DNA from: Nodosilinea sp. P-1105
GTDB lineage: Bacteria; Cyanobacteriota; Cyanobacteriia; Phormidesmidales; Phormidesmidaceae
DNA length: 64,000 nt
Assembly (NCBI RefSeq): GCF_012911975.1
Contig: NZ_SMDQ01000018.1
Location: 1 to 64,000 of the forward strand
Direction: 5' to 3'
Position numbers and translations under genes: made by a program
Shown here: in pieces, positions 32,693-42,144 of the stretch
How the letters are laid out: every line of letters starts with the position of its first letter
How positions within the stretch are numbered: position 1 is the first letter of the stretch
Notes under the pieces: model-generated
The model's database searches: none
Seen by the model: only the letters and a program-made list of their open reading frames with translations
What the model was told of the DNA's origin: nothing

Positions 32693-35572
32693 ATGTCACG
32701 GGATGCTCTTGTTGTCGGCATTAATCACTATCAACACTTGCCAGGACTCAATGCTCCAGCCAGAGACGCAGAGTCGGTGGCTCAATGTTTTGAGCGCTTT
32801 GGTGAATGCCGTGTATTACGCTTACCTGAAGTCATTTGCGACCATAAACCTGCCATTAACCACCAGGGCTTGATTACCACCCAAATGCTAGAAACAGCTC
32901 TAATTCGGCTGTTTAAACCCGCTGGTAAAACTGTCCCCCAAATGGCCGTATTTTACTATTCAGGTCATGGTTTGCAGCGCCATGCCGGTATTCAAGAAGG
33001 GTATCTCGCCACCAGTGATGCTAACCCAGCCGCAGGGCACTATGGTCTATCTCTCCAATGGCTGAGGCGACTCTTGCAGGACAGTCCAGTACACCAGCGG
33101 GTAATTATTTTAGACTGCTGTAACAGCGGCGAATTGTTCAACGTTTTAGAGGCCGACCCCGGCGCTAAAGCAGGTACAGATCGACTGTTCATGGCCGCCT
33201 CCCGGGAATACGAAGAGGCTTATGAATCCCTAGCAGGAAGCCACAGCGTGTTTACCGAAGCCTTGTTATCAGGGCTTAATCCTCATAAGGCCAAAGGCGG
33301 TGTGGTCAATGGTCATTCCCTAACTGATCAGGTCAACCATCAGATGAAGGGGGAATTACAACAACCGCTGTTTGAAAACTCGGGCGGAGAAATTATCCTG
33401 ACGCGAGCCTCGGGAATTGCCCAGGCTATGCAGCCTGCCACTGCCACCACCCTCGACCGCCTGCAAAGCTTGCGCTACCGATTTTGCCCGTTTCCGGGCT
33501 TAGCCCCCTTTGAACCCAGCCATGCCGATTTATTTTTTGGCCGTGAAGCCATCACCCAATCTCTGGTAGAACGGGTCCAAATCACCCCTTTTTGCGCCCT
33601 AGTTGGGGCCTCTGGCATTGGCAAAACCTCCATTTTACAGGCAGGGCTGATAGCCCATCTCGCTGCCCCTCGTCCTGCCCCAGATCTCCAGTGGGATGTC
33701 CGTTACCTGAGTCTAGGTACCGCCCCACTGCAAAACCTGGCCACAGCGTTTGTCGATCCCCAGGCTACTGGACTGCAAAGGGCCGAACAATTACGTCAAG
33801 CCGAGTCCTTTTTACGACGAGGGGGCGAAGGATTGCTCCAACTGGTACAAGCCACGGCCGGAGTGTCCCACGGATCGCCTACCCGCACCGTACTCGTGAT
33901 TGATCAGTTTGAAGCGTTATTTGCCTGCACCCCCGCCGCAGAGCGCGATCGCCAGATCGTGATCGACAGCCTGGTGACGGCGGCCCAGCAACACCATGTC
34001 CCGTTACATGTGGTGATTAGTCTGCGCAGCAGTGCCCTAGACCAACTGGACTTGTTTCCCAGCTTGCGGGAGTTGGTCAAGGCCCATGGTCTGGTGGTCC
34101 CAGCGATGACCTACGACCAGCTTAAGTCCACTATTTTGGGCCCGCTCGATCAGGTGGGACTGGGCTATGACACTAATTTGATCTACACGTTGCTGCTGGA
34201 TTTGATGGAGAGCCCCGGTAATCTGGCGCTGCTGCAAATGACCCTCAAGGCCCTGTGGCAAAGTCGAGAGGCCGTCTCCGACCAAACAGCGCCCCGGCTC
34301 ACCCTCGACACCTATGCTGCCATGGGGGGAATTCGTCGTCTATTGGAGCAGCACGCTAACCAAGTGGTCGAGACCCTGACCCAGACGGAACAGGCCATTG
34401 CCCGCCGCATCTTTTTGAGTCTGTGTGAACTGGGGGATGGCACAGCCCTTACCCGCCGCCAGGTGCAGCTGCCAGAGTTGATTACCGCCACCATGCCCCA
34501 GGACCACGTTAATGCGGTGATCGACAAGCTGGTGGACCAGCGACTGCTGGTCACCCACTGTCCCCTAGCCCAAACCACCAGCAATCCACTGGATCCAGAC
34601 GCCACAGTCCTTATCCCTGGGCCGGGGGGCAATGGTCCTGAGCCCAGCTCTGCCATAGTGGCAAACATGATGCGCGCCATTGGCGGAGCCGCACCCCGGC
34701 CAGGGTCGCCGATCATCCCGTCCATTGACATCGCCCACGAAGCCCTGGTGCGCACTTGGCCCTTACTGCAAACCTGGTTGCAGGAGGCGCAGCCCCTGCT
34801 CAAACGCCAGCGCACCATTGAGGCCATGGCCCAAGAATGGCGCCAAAACCAGTGCCCCAGCCACCCTGACTACTTTTTCACCAAGTCCCGTTTGCTAGAG
34901 GCCAAGATCTTTCAAACCAACCACGGTGATTGGCTGTCTCTACAGGCAACGGATTATCTAGCAGCCTGTCAAGATTACGCCCGACGGAGCAATCGCAAAC
35001 TATATTTGATGCGGCTGTTAATTCCCTTGAGTATGGTCACAGGCATGGCAACCGCCTATGGTCACAGCCTGTTGACCCAACCCCAGGCCCAGATCACGAC
35101 AGCGGTAGCTCCACTTCAGACCGACATGGGACCCGCCTTTCACCTGGTAGCGCCAGAGTCCCCCATCCCCCCAGGGCTATCCACAGGAGGCATTGGGTCA
35201 CCCCAGGCGGGCATGGCAGGCACAGAGATGCTGCATCGGGCCTCGACGCGGTTGTCGACCAGCCCCAATGGCCTCCAACCGATCAACTTTCAGGGCACCG
35301 GGGGGCAGATGCCAGAGTTGGTAACCGTACTAAGGCAGAGCCAGCAGGCTACCCAGGCTTGGCAACCCAAACCCCAGCAGATGTCTATGCCATCGGCAAC
35401 AACCCCTTTATCTGGGCAAACTAACCAAGCCACCTATCCCCCAGTGAACCAGGTGGTAGAGCCAGTCGCCCAGTGGATTTCCCCCGAAGACCCTGATCTA
35501 GTGATTCAAATCTGGTGCACCCGCAGTGGAGCTGAGTCCACCTGTTTTACATCCACGGCCAAGAAGGACTAG
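32693..35572 (+). CDS. Caspase-like (orthocaspase) protein fused to nSTAND1 NTPase
   Basis: About 959 aa. The N-terminal peptidase C14 domain has catalytic H92 (FYYSGHGL) and C143 (IILDCCNSGELF). Next comes the nSTAND1 entry motif FPGLAPFEPSHADLFFGRE (about 267-284), Walker A GASGIGKTS (305-313) and Walker B VLVIDQFEALF (about 397-407), followed by a helical STAND arm up to about 750. A single membrane helix near 775 (RLLIPLSMVTGMATAYG) precedes a low-complexity Pro/Gln tail with a short Trp/Cys-containing end. This is an NTP-driven switch coupled to a protease, as in programmed cell death or anti-phage proteins. The ATG at 32693 is chosen (AAAGGG 11 nt upstream); GTG at 32681 is possible. 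Confidence 0.92.
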   Translation: MSRDALVVGINHYQHLPGLNAPARDAESVAQCFERFGECRVLRLPEVICDHKPAINHQGLITTQMLETALIRLFKPAGKTVPQMAVFYYSGHGLQRHAGIQEGYLATSDANPAAGHYGLSLQWLRRLLQDSPVHQRVIILDCCNSGELFNVLEADPGAKAGTDRLFMAASREYEEAYESLAGSHSVFTEALLSGLNPHKAKGGVVNGHSLTDQVNHQMKGELQQPLFENSGGEIILTRASGIAQAMQPATATTLDRLQSLRYRFCPFPGLAPFEPSHADLFFGREAITQSLVERVQITPFCALVGASGIGKTSILQAGLIAHLAAPRPAPDLQWDVRYLSLGTAPLQNLATAFVDPQATGLQRAEQLRQAESFLRRGGEGLLQLVQATAGVSHGSPTRTVLVIDQFEALFACTPAAERDRQIVIDSLVTAAQQHHVPLHVVISLRSSALDQLDLFPSLRELVKAHGLVVPAMTYDQLKSTILGPLDQVGLGYDTNLIYTLLLDLMESPGNLALLQMTLKALWQSREAVSDQTAPRLTLDTYAAMGGIRRLLEQHANQVVETLTQTEQAIARRIFLSLCELGDGTALTRRQVQLPELITATMPQDHVNAVIDKLVDQRLLVTHCPLAQTTSNPLDPDATVLIPGPGGNGPEPSSAIVANMMRAIGGAAPRPGSPIIPSIDIAHEALVRTWPLLQTWLQEAQPLLKRQRTIEAMAQEWRQNQCPSHPDYFFTKSRLLEAKIFQTNHGDWLSLQATDYLAACQDYARRSNRKLYLMRLLIPLSMVTGMATAYGHSLLTQPQAQITTAVAPLQTDMGPAFHLVAPESPIPPGLSTGGIGSPQAGMAGTEMLHRASTRLSTSPNGLQPINFQGTGGQMPELVTVLRQSQQATQAWQPKPQQMSMPSATTPLSGQTNQATYPPVNQVVEPVAQWISPEDPDLVIQIWCTRSGAESTCFTSTAKKD

Positions 35573-35582
35573 GACGATCCCA

Positions 35583-35622
35583 CCTCATCCACTCATCCAC
35601 TCATCCACTCATCCACTCATCC
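35583..35622. repeat. Tandem 8-bp repeat (ACTCATCC, five units)
   Basis: Five head-to-tail copies, the first varying by one base, followed by C-rich CCCCACCTCCCCACC sequence, between the caspase gene and sbcC. Slippage-prone DNA. Confidence 0.9.
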
Positions 35623-35707
35623 ACTCCCCACCTCCCCACCTCCCCATCACCCCACCTCCCCCCCCGCAGGTTATCCTAAGGAGCAGGCCAGCGCAGTAGG
35701 GGTTTCC

Positions 35708-38473
35708 ATGCAGATTTTGTCCGTCACCCTGCAAAATTTCAAAACCCACCGCGATCGCTATTTTGAATTCCAGCCTGGCACTAATGCCATCTGTGGGGAA
35801 AATGGAGCGGGTAAGACCAGTATTTTAGAGGCGATCGCCTGGGTGCTGTTCAACTACCAGGGGGACTACGCCAAGGATGATTTGATTCGCAATGGCAGCG
35901 GTAGCGCCCAGGTAACCGTAGCCTTTACCTCCAACTATGATGGCCGCACCTATGAGGTGCAGCGCTGCACCCAGCGGGGCTATGTGCTGTTTGATCCCCA
36001 ACTGAATGAGCGGCTGCCCTATAGCCGGATTAAGGACGAAATTTTACCCTGGCTGCGTCAGCATCTGGGGGTGGGGGCAGCCACGAATTTACCCCAGCTG
36101 TTTGCCCGCACTCTGGGGGTGCCCCAGGGCACCTTTACCGCTGACTTTTTGCAGCCTGCCGAGCAGCGCAAAGCGGTGTTTGACGCCATTCTCAAAGTGG
36201 ATGATTACAAAATCGCCTTTAAACAAATGAATACGCTGCGCCGCTACGCCGAAGATCAGGTGGCGGCGGTCAAGGGGCAGATCGCCCAGTACGACGATGC
36301 CCTGACCACCTGGGAGGATATACAACAGCGGCGGCAGACCTTACACGCCGAAATTCAGATTAATCAGCAGCAGCTTCAGCAACAGCAGCAGACCCTGGCC
36401 AGGTTACAAACCCAGCGAGATCAGCTCAAGGCCCAGGCCCAGCAGCTGCAAACCCTGGCCACCCAGCGCCAGGGTCTGACCCACCAGCTAGAGGCCAAAC
36501 AGCACGGTTTAGGCCGATTACAGCAGTCGATAGAGCAAGCAGAACAGGCGATCGCCGTGTGCCAGGCCAACCGAGAGGCCTACCAGGGCTATCAGGCGGC
36601 GGAGCAGGCGTTACAAGGGTTAGCCGAGCAGCAGAAGCAGCGCCAGACCCTGCAAGCAGAACTACAAACTCTGCAAAAACGCCATGGTCAACAGCAGGCA
36701 GACCTGGCCCGTTGCCAGGCTCAAATGGACACCTTTGCCACCACCGAGGACGAGTTAGCCCAGCTGCAACCCTTGATCGCTGAACAAGCCGCGCTAGAGG
36801 CCCAGCAGCAGACCCTAAAAGCCCAGCTAGAGCAGCTGAGTCAGCAGCGGGTACAGTTGGCAGGATGGCAGCAACAGGGACAGCAGCTGAGCCAACAGCA
36901 CCAGGCGGCGGTGCGGAGGCGCGATCGCTTGCAGGCCCTACAGCCAGCGGTAGCCGAGATTGCCGGGTTGGAGCAACAGCGCGATCGCCTACAGCAGCAG
37001 CTCAGTCGGCTGGCCGCCGCCCGCCAGTTTGAAGCCGACATCAAAGCGCTGGTGGAGGACAGTCAGCGTCAGCGTCAGACCCAGGATGCCGATATTCAGG
37101 CCACCCTGGCCGAACTGACCAGCCTGGTGGAGAGCATTCCCCTGGTGTCTGGGGAGACGATTCGTAAGCTGGAGCAAGCCTTGCAGGGGGCATCGGATCT
37201 GCATGGATCGCTGATTGCGGGCTTGGAAGCGATTCTGCAAGACTTGGCTGACCAAACTGACGAGGCCACCCTCAAGAAAACCCTTAAAACCCTGGAAAAG
37301 GACCTGAAGCAACGCTATGGCTGGCGGGGGGAGTGGGAGCAGCTTGACGCTGTCGAGGCCCAGTTAAACCAGCTTCAGCAACAGCAGGCCGACCTAGAGC
37401 AGCAAAGTCAGGCCATCGCCCAGCAGCTGACCCAGCAGCCTGACCTGGAAGCGGCCCTGAAAGGGTTAGACCAGCAGCTCGACGCCCTGGGACGCCCCCG
37501 GGAAAAAAGCCAGATTTTGCAACGCACGCTGCAAGCGAAGCCGAAAGCGGAGCAGCAATACCAAGCCATTGTCCAGACCCAGACCCAACTCAACCAGCAA
37601 CTAGCGGCTCTGACCACCCAGCTAGAAGCCTTTCAGGAAGTGGACCAGGCGGTAGCTGAACAACAGCAGCAGCGTCGTCAATACCAACCCGGCCACGAAC
37701 TGTACCTGCGCCACCGGCAGATGGCCAATCAGCATCGTCAACTGAAGGCCGAATTAGATGCGGTCCATACCGAGATGGAGCAACTCCAGCAGCAGTTGAT
37801 CGCCATAGAGCAGGCCCACACCGCTGCCCTAGCTGAGTTTGACCCAGCCCAGGCCGAGGCCCTGGAAACGGAGTACAGCACCATTAAGTCGGCAGCGGAC
37901 CAATTGGCGGGCCGCTTGCCTCAGCAGCAAACGTTACTGGCCGAATATGACCAGCAACTCAACCGCTTGCAGGCCCTGGCCCAAAAGCGCGATCAGGCTA
38001 AACAGCAACTGCAAGCCAAGGAGAAAATTAAGCGGTTCGTTACCTTTGCCCGCAAGGCCTACAACGAAGCTGGTCCCAGAATTACTGAACAGTATGTGCG
38101 CCATATCTCCTATCAGGCGGATCGGCTGTTTCGAGATTTGCTCAACCGCCCCAATGTGGCGTTACAGTGGACCCGAGACTACGAGATTGTGGTGCAGGAT
38201 GGTCCTAACCAGCGACGTTTCGTCAACCTTTCCGGAGGGGAGCAAATGTGTGCTGCCTTGGCGGTGCGTTTGGCTCTTCTTAAGGTGCTGGCCGATGTGG
38301 ACATTGCCTTTTTTGACGAACCCACCACCAACCTGGATCGTCCTCGCCGCCAGGGCCTAGCAGAGGCCATTGGCCGTATCAAGACGTTTCAACAACTGTT
38401 TGTGATTAGCCACGACGACACCTTTGAGCAGGTGACCGAAAACGTGATTTTGGTTGAGCGGGATCCAGGATAA
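35708..38473 (+). CDS. sbcC: SbcC/Rad50-like SMC-family ATPase
   Basis: A 921-aa DNA-end-binding ATPase, partner of SbcD. N-terminal Walker A (CGENGAGKTSILEAI, about residues 29-43) and Q-loop region. Long Gln-rich coiled coils span about 190-770. The C-terminal signature VNLSGGEQMCAALAVRLAL and Walker B DVDIAFFDEPTTNLDRPRR (about 838-880) are followed by the H-loop VISHDDTFEQV. No CxxC zinc hook is seen at the middle of the coiled coil; the central region is instead SIPLVSGETIRKLEQAL. The ATG at 35708 starts with MQILSVTLQNFKTH, as in the family. It may follow the caspase gene on one transcript (135-nt gap). Confidence 0.93.
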   Translation: MQILSVTLQNFKTHRDRYFEFQPGTNAICGENGAGKTSILEAIAWVLFNYQGDYAKDDLIRNGSGSAQVTVAFTSNYDGRTYEVQRCTQRGYVLFDPQLNERLPYSRIKDEILPWLRQHLGVGAATNLPQLFARTLGVPQGTFTADFLQPAEQRKAVFDAILKVDDYKIAFKQMNTLRRYAEDQVAAVKGQIAQYDDALTTWEDIQQRRQTLHAEIQINQQQLQQQQQTLARLQTQRDQLKAQAQQLQTLATQRQGLTHQLEAKQHGLGRLQQSIEQAEQAIAVCQANREAYQGYQAAEQALQGLAEQQKQRQTLQAELQTLQKRHGQQQADLARCQAQMDTFATTEDELAQLQPLIAEQAALEAQQQTLKAQLEQLSQQRVQLAGWQQQGQQLSQQHQAAVRRRDRLQALQPAVAEIAGLEQQRDRLQQQLSRLAAARQFEADIKALVEDSQRQRQTQDADIQATLAELTSLVESIPLVSGETIRKLEQALQGASDLHGSLIAGLEAILQDLADQTDEATLKKTLKTLEKDLKQRYGWRGEWEQLDAVEAQLNQLQQQQADLEQQSQAIAQQLTQQPDLEAALKGLDQQLDALGRPREKSQILQRTLQAKPKAEQQYQAIVQTQTQLNQQLAALTTQLEAFQEVDQAVAEQQQQRRQYQPGHELYLRHRQMANQHRQLKAELDAVHTEMEQLQQQLIAIEQAHTAALAEFDPAQAEALETEYSTIKSAADQLAGRLPQQQTLLAEYDQQLNRLQALAQKRDQAKQQLQAKEKIKRFVTFARKAYNEAGPRITEQYVRHISYQADRLFRDLLNRPNVALQWTRDYEIVVQDGPNQRRFVNLSGGEQMCAALAVRLALLKVLADVDIAFFDEPTTNLDRPRRQGLAEAIGRIKTFQQLFVISHDDTFEQVTENVILVERDPG

Positions 38474-38485
38474 GCGGGCTAACCC

Positions 38486-38635
38486 TATAGCGATTTCCGA
38501 TTGAGTCAGGTACGCCTTGGCTGAGTTCTGGATCCCCACAGCTTGTAGCTGTCTAAGTTATGCGCTTGTTTCCTACTTATTAAGGGGGCAGAAGGGATCC
38601 CCATGATCTCCTTCACCCGAGTGGAATCCGCTATA
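38486..38635. mobile_element. MITE-like element, family E copy 2
   Basis: TATAGCGATTTCCGATTGAG at the left and ACCCGAGTGGAATCCGCTATA-type right end form imperfect inverted repeats, resembling the element at 12934-13029. It begins 13 nt after the sbcC stop codon. Confidence 0.65.
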
Positions 38636-38955
38636 TCAGATAGTGGTAGCCCCGGTCTTGGGCAACAGGATAAGATAAAGATACGGTTAACCAGAGGATT
38701 CCATCTAAAACCTAAACAAGCATCTGTGGTATTGCCCCTGAACTCAGGCGAATGCATGGGTTTGGCCCATAGTTTGGCTCTAGTCCATGTCTGGATGAGG
38801 GCCTAGCTGGAATACTCCCATCAGGTCACTAACATCAGGTCACTAAACTGACGGATCGTTAACAATAAGCCGTCCCTGGTGATCTAAAAATCAAGCTGAG
38901 GTTACGCAACACTGACGGCTTTGCTTTCCGCACAGTCATTCTTGCTTTAAGCCCT
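38636..38955. other. Intergenic region, nothing recognised
   Basis: No gene, hairpin or repeat that I can support, apart from a short direct repeat (CATCAGGTCACTAA, about 38819-38845). Promoter of the pentapeptide gene presumably lies here. Confidence 0.4.
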
Positions 38956-39516
38956 ATGCCCCCCTATGTGCGCTGTTCTTCAGAACGCTTAATCGAGACC
39001 TACAGCCAAGGTCAGCTTCAGTTCGAGGGGTTGAACTTGCGATCGCAGTCTCTCAAAGGTCTAAAGCTACCCTTCATTGAACTGGTGGACTGCAACTTGC
39101 AGCAGATTAATTTGATCGATGCCTTTCTGCCAGGGGCCGTTTTCACCCGCAGCAATCTACGGCGGGGGCGGTTAGGCCGAGCCAACCTGATTGGGGCAGA
39201 CTTCTTTCGAGCTGACCTGTCCGCCGCCAATCTCTGTCGAGCCATGGTGGCTGGGGCTAAGCTGACTGGGGCTAATCTCAGTACAGCCAACCTCTGTGAT
39301 GCGTCCCTCAGCGGCAGTGACCTGCGGGGGGTCAACCTGCGGCGGGCCAAGTTGCGGGGGGTCAATTTCAAATATGCTGATTTATCTGGCGCTGACATGA
39401 CCGGGGCGGATCTAGCCGGGGCCGATTTAGGGGGTGCCAACTTGATGGGCACCTTGATGCCGGATGCCTCCTATCTGGACTACAGTTTGGAGTTGCTGAT
39501 GGCCGGAGGCGAGTGA
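38956..39516 (+). CDS. Pentapeptide-repeat protein
   Basis: A 186-aa soluble protein. After a 20-residue start (RCSSERLIETYSQGQLQFEG) nearly the whole chain is A(D/N)LxxA repeats (GRANLIGADFFRADLSAANL to ADLGGANLMGT), predicted to form a right-handed beta-helix of about six coils. It ends with SYLDYSLELLMAGGE. GC-rich, like the native genome and unlike the protein at 23940. Function unknown. Its stop is 3 nt from the stop of the convergent MlaE gene. Confidence 0.88.
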   Translation: MPPYVRCSSERLIETYSQGQLQFEGLNLRSQSLKGLKLPFIELVDCNLQQINLIDAFLPGAVFTRSNLRRGRLGRANLIGADFFRADLSAANLCRAMVAGAKLTGANLSTANLCDASLSGSDLRGVNLRRAKLRGVNFKYADLSGADMTGADLAGADLGGANLMGTLMPDASYLDYSLELLMAGGE

Positions 39517-39519
39517 GGG

Positions 39520-40395
39520 TTAGTGCAGGGCTACCCCAGGGCCGTCAAACAAGACCAGAGACAACACAAAATCCACCATAAATAGCCCCACCCAGGTCAT
39601 CACCACCGCTGAAGTGGCCGATTGCCCCACTGAGCGACTACAGGTGGTGGTTAGTCCCCAGGTACAGCCAGCCAGAGCCACCATGGCGCCAAACAGCACC
39701 GACTTAATCAGCACCGCAACTAGGTCGTTGAGCATCATCAGCGATCGCACTGACTCTAGAAACTGGTTGGGAGATACTTGGTAAAAATGCAAGGCCACTG
39801 CGGCCCCGGCCCCGAGACCTAACACCATGCCCAGCACCGTTAGGGCCGGCAGCATGAGGCAGCAGGCTACCACCCGTGGCACAACCAAATAATCGATCGG
39901 GTCAGTACGCAACACCTTCAGGGCATCGATCTGATCAGTCACCTTCATACAGCCAATTTCGGCGGCAAAGGCAGTTCCCACCTGCCCCGCCAGCACAGCG
40001 GCTGACAAAATCGGTGCGAGTTCGCGGCAAAAAGCCATGGCAAAGGCACCCCCCAGAGCATGAATTGCCCCAAACCGCTCTAGTTCGCGAGCTGTTTGAA
40101 TCGTAAAAATCATACCCGCAAAAATATTGATCATCAGGACAGGCACCAGGGCACCAGGGCCAGCACTCACCATTTGATCTAGCACCCGCTGGCGATGGAC
40201 CCGGCCCCGCAGCAGCCGCATTAACACCTGCCCCCCCAGTAAACAGGCCATAACAACATGAAAGGCTGAGGACCGCTGCCGTAACGCTTTCGACTCTGGC
40301 AAATCGACAGGAAACCCAGGGCTTAGGCAGTCTTTTGGATCCATCACAGCAGGCTTTGGGGCTAACCAGGGAGAATTATATTTGGCCTCTGTCAT
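39520..40395 (-). CDS. mlaE: MlaE-type ABC transporter permease
   Basis: A 291-aa inner-membrane permease of the lipid-handling Mla/TGD family, which moves phospholipids or other lipids between inner and outer membranes. Five or six helices; diagnostic blocks are VPVLMINIFAGMIFTIQTAR, FCRELAPILSAAVLAGQVGTA with AAEIGCMKVTDQIDALKVL, and DPIDYLVVPRVVACCLMLP. The first 45 residues are an extra soluble extension; an internal ATG (M18) is an alternative start. The ATPase and MCE-domain partners are not in this window. It converges tail-to-tail with the pentapeptide gene. Confidence 0.92.
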   Translation of the reverse strand: MTEAKYNSPWLAPKPAVMDPKDCLSPGFPVDLPESKALRQRSSAFHVVMACLLGGQVLMRLLRGRVHRQRVLDQMVSAGPGALVPVLMINIFAGMIFTIQTARELERFGAIHALGGAFAMAFCRELAPILSAAVLAGQVGTAFAAEIGCMKVTDQIDALKVLRTDPIDYLVVPRVVACCLMLPALTVLGMVLGLGAGAAVALHFYQVSPNQFLESVRSLMMLNDLVAVLIKSVLFGAMVALAGCTWGLTTTCSRSVGQSATSAVVMTWVGLFMVDFVLSLVLFDGPGVALH

Positions 40396-40879
40396 TAGGA
40401 AGGGTTCTCAACGCTTAGTTCATAGAGTACCCGGAGAATACTCGATTCATTAATAAGCTAAAACATACCCCTTGGCTTCAAGTGTGGCCGAGATCACTCC
40501 CGACCTCCTAGGACAGGGGCCAGATCGTGCTCTGGTCTACCCTTCAAGCGACTGCCTGGCCATCGGGAGGACCCACGCAACACAGGACGTTTTCCCAGGA
40601 TGGAAGTCAGAATCCAGGAACCAGTGTCCCCCTAAATTCTGACTTCTGGCGCTTGGATTCCTGCCTAACCAGGCTTTTCCAGCTCAAGAGGATACCTGCC
40701 GTCAGCCCTCGGCTGGTAACTATACGAAGTTTTTCTAAAGATTTAGCGGCTACCCCTTACGTCGGCAACCGACACCCGGCAACCGATGCTCACCACCAAC
40801 AGGTCTTTTGGCTCGATCAACCCACAACCAGCACACATGTGGTATAAATGTACTAGTCTCTCTTTATCGTCTTGCTGCC
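40396..40879. other. Intergenic region with perfect hairpin
   Basis: No gene. GAAGTCAGAAT (40603-40613) pairs exactly with ATTCTGACTTC (40636-40646), extended outward imperfectly; a TGACTTCC-like palindromic repeat is likely. The rest shows no recognisable structure. Confidence 0.5.
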
Positions 40880-41848
40880 ATGGATCTCAACACCATTCAA
40901 GACAAGCTAACCCGTCAGGTTGATGCCCTGTCCCATAGCCACCCAGTCATCCAGACTGATTGGCCCCAGCCCCAGTTGCCCAATGTGCCGGGTCGAGGCT
41001 CTAGTTCCCTGGCGGAGTTGTCCGCCACCGTTGAAACCCTAAAACGACGATCGGTCCAGTCCTATCAGGCCGTCTCGCAGGTTCCCAGGTCCCAGCAGGA
41101 GCAAAACAGTGGAGGACATCCGTCTCTAAGTCCGCAGGTTACCCTGCGGCGGATGGTGGCCATGGTGGACAAAATCAATCACCTGTCCCTAGAGCAAGAA
41201 CGAGCCATGGCAGAAATTCATGGCCTGCGATCGCAGTTGTTAAAGTCCTCCACCCAATGGGCCGATGCTGGTGAAGCCGAGGCTCAGATTCCCACTCTCC
41301 ACACCAACAATGCCTTGACCGCCTGCGCCGAACTGGACCCCCAGGGCAATATTCTGCTGTCTTACCGCACGGTATCCCTAGCCCAGGCCGAAGCTGAGGC
41401 GCAATATTTAGCCGCTCACCTACGGGGCACCTATGGCCCCCCAACTCCCCGCCGGGGGGCTGCGGCGATGGGTCTAGGGTTTAGCATGCTGTGGCAAGAG
41501 CCCCTGGCGTTGCTCAGTCAGGGGTGGAGGATGGTGCGTAGCTGGCTCTACAGTTACCATTCTGCCCCTGCTCCCCAGGCGACTCGCCCCCCGCGACGGG
41601 CCACATTTACAGGCCTATCGGCGATAGACGCGCTCCTGTGGGTGGGGGGCGGGGTGATCGGGCGGTTAGCCCTTAATCTAGCTGTCGCCGCCGTACCGGC
41701 TTTATGGTCCTTAGCGGTAGTCGCCATTACCGCTGTGACGGCCTATGCGGTTTATCGAGCGACCCTGGCCCGCCATTTAGAATTTGGCCTAGCGTTGAGA
41801 GTATTTTTAGCGATCGTCGGTCTGATGATTGGCGGCCAACTGATTTGA
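40880..41848 (+). CDS. Hypothetical protein with C-terminal membrane helices
   Basis: A 322-aa protein. The ATG at 40880 (MDLNTIQDKLTRQVDAL) is chosen over an upstream frame start at 40808. Residues 1-75 are polar; about 85-135 is an amphipathic helix region (TLRRMVAMVDKINHLSLEQE, RAMAEIHGLRSQLLK). About 160-200 contain LDPQGNILLSYRTVSLAQAE. Two or three hydrophobic helices lie at about 255-320 (LLWVGGGVIGRLALNLAVAA, LWSLAVVAITAVTAYAVY, LALRVFLAIVGLMIGGQ). Probably a membrane protein with a cytosolic coiled-coil arm. No family recognised. Confidence 0.7.
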   Translation: MDLNTIQDKLTRQVDALSHSHPVIQTDWPQPQLPNVPGRGSSSLAELSATVETLKRRSVQSYQAVSQVPRSQQEQNSGGHPSLSPQVTLRRMVAMVDKINHLSLEQERAMAEIHGLRSQLLKSSTQWADAGEAEAQIPTLHTNNALTACAELDPQGNILLSYRTVSLAQAEAEAQYLAAHLRGTYGPPTPRRGAAAMGLGFSMLWQEPLALLSQGWRMVRSWLYSYHSAPAPQATRPPRRATFTGLSAIDALLWVGGGVIGRLALNLAVAAVPALWSLAVVAITAVTAYAVYRATLARHLEFGLALRVFLAIVGLMIGGQLI

Positions 41849-41930
41849 ACAGGTTTTAGTGTGTCCCAACTCAAAAAACATCCATTTCCAGGACTCGAAC
41901 CCGGCTCGTTGGGCCGGTCGCGATCAGACT

Positions 41931-41956
41931 TCGGATCAGGATTTCGGATCAGGATT
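41931..41956. repeat. Direct repeat, 2 x 13 bp
   Basis: Two exact copies of TCGGATCAGGATT in the intergenic region upstream of the gene at 42145. Confidence 0.85.
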
Positions 41957-42144
41957 TAGTTGGCACACTCTTAGCTGATACCTCAGCCAGCTTAATGGCT
42001 AGGCAAGCCCACTGACTAGAATTTAGGGTCAATCACCACAGCTAGTTTCTGGCGGCATTCTCAGGGCCTTTGGCCCCAGACCTCCCTTACCACAGATTGT
42101 TTTGCCACTGATGTTTATTGACGTTTGAATCAAGGAGCAGGTTC

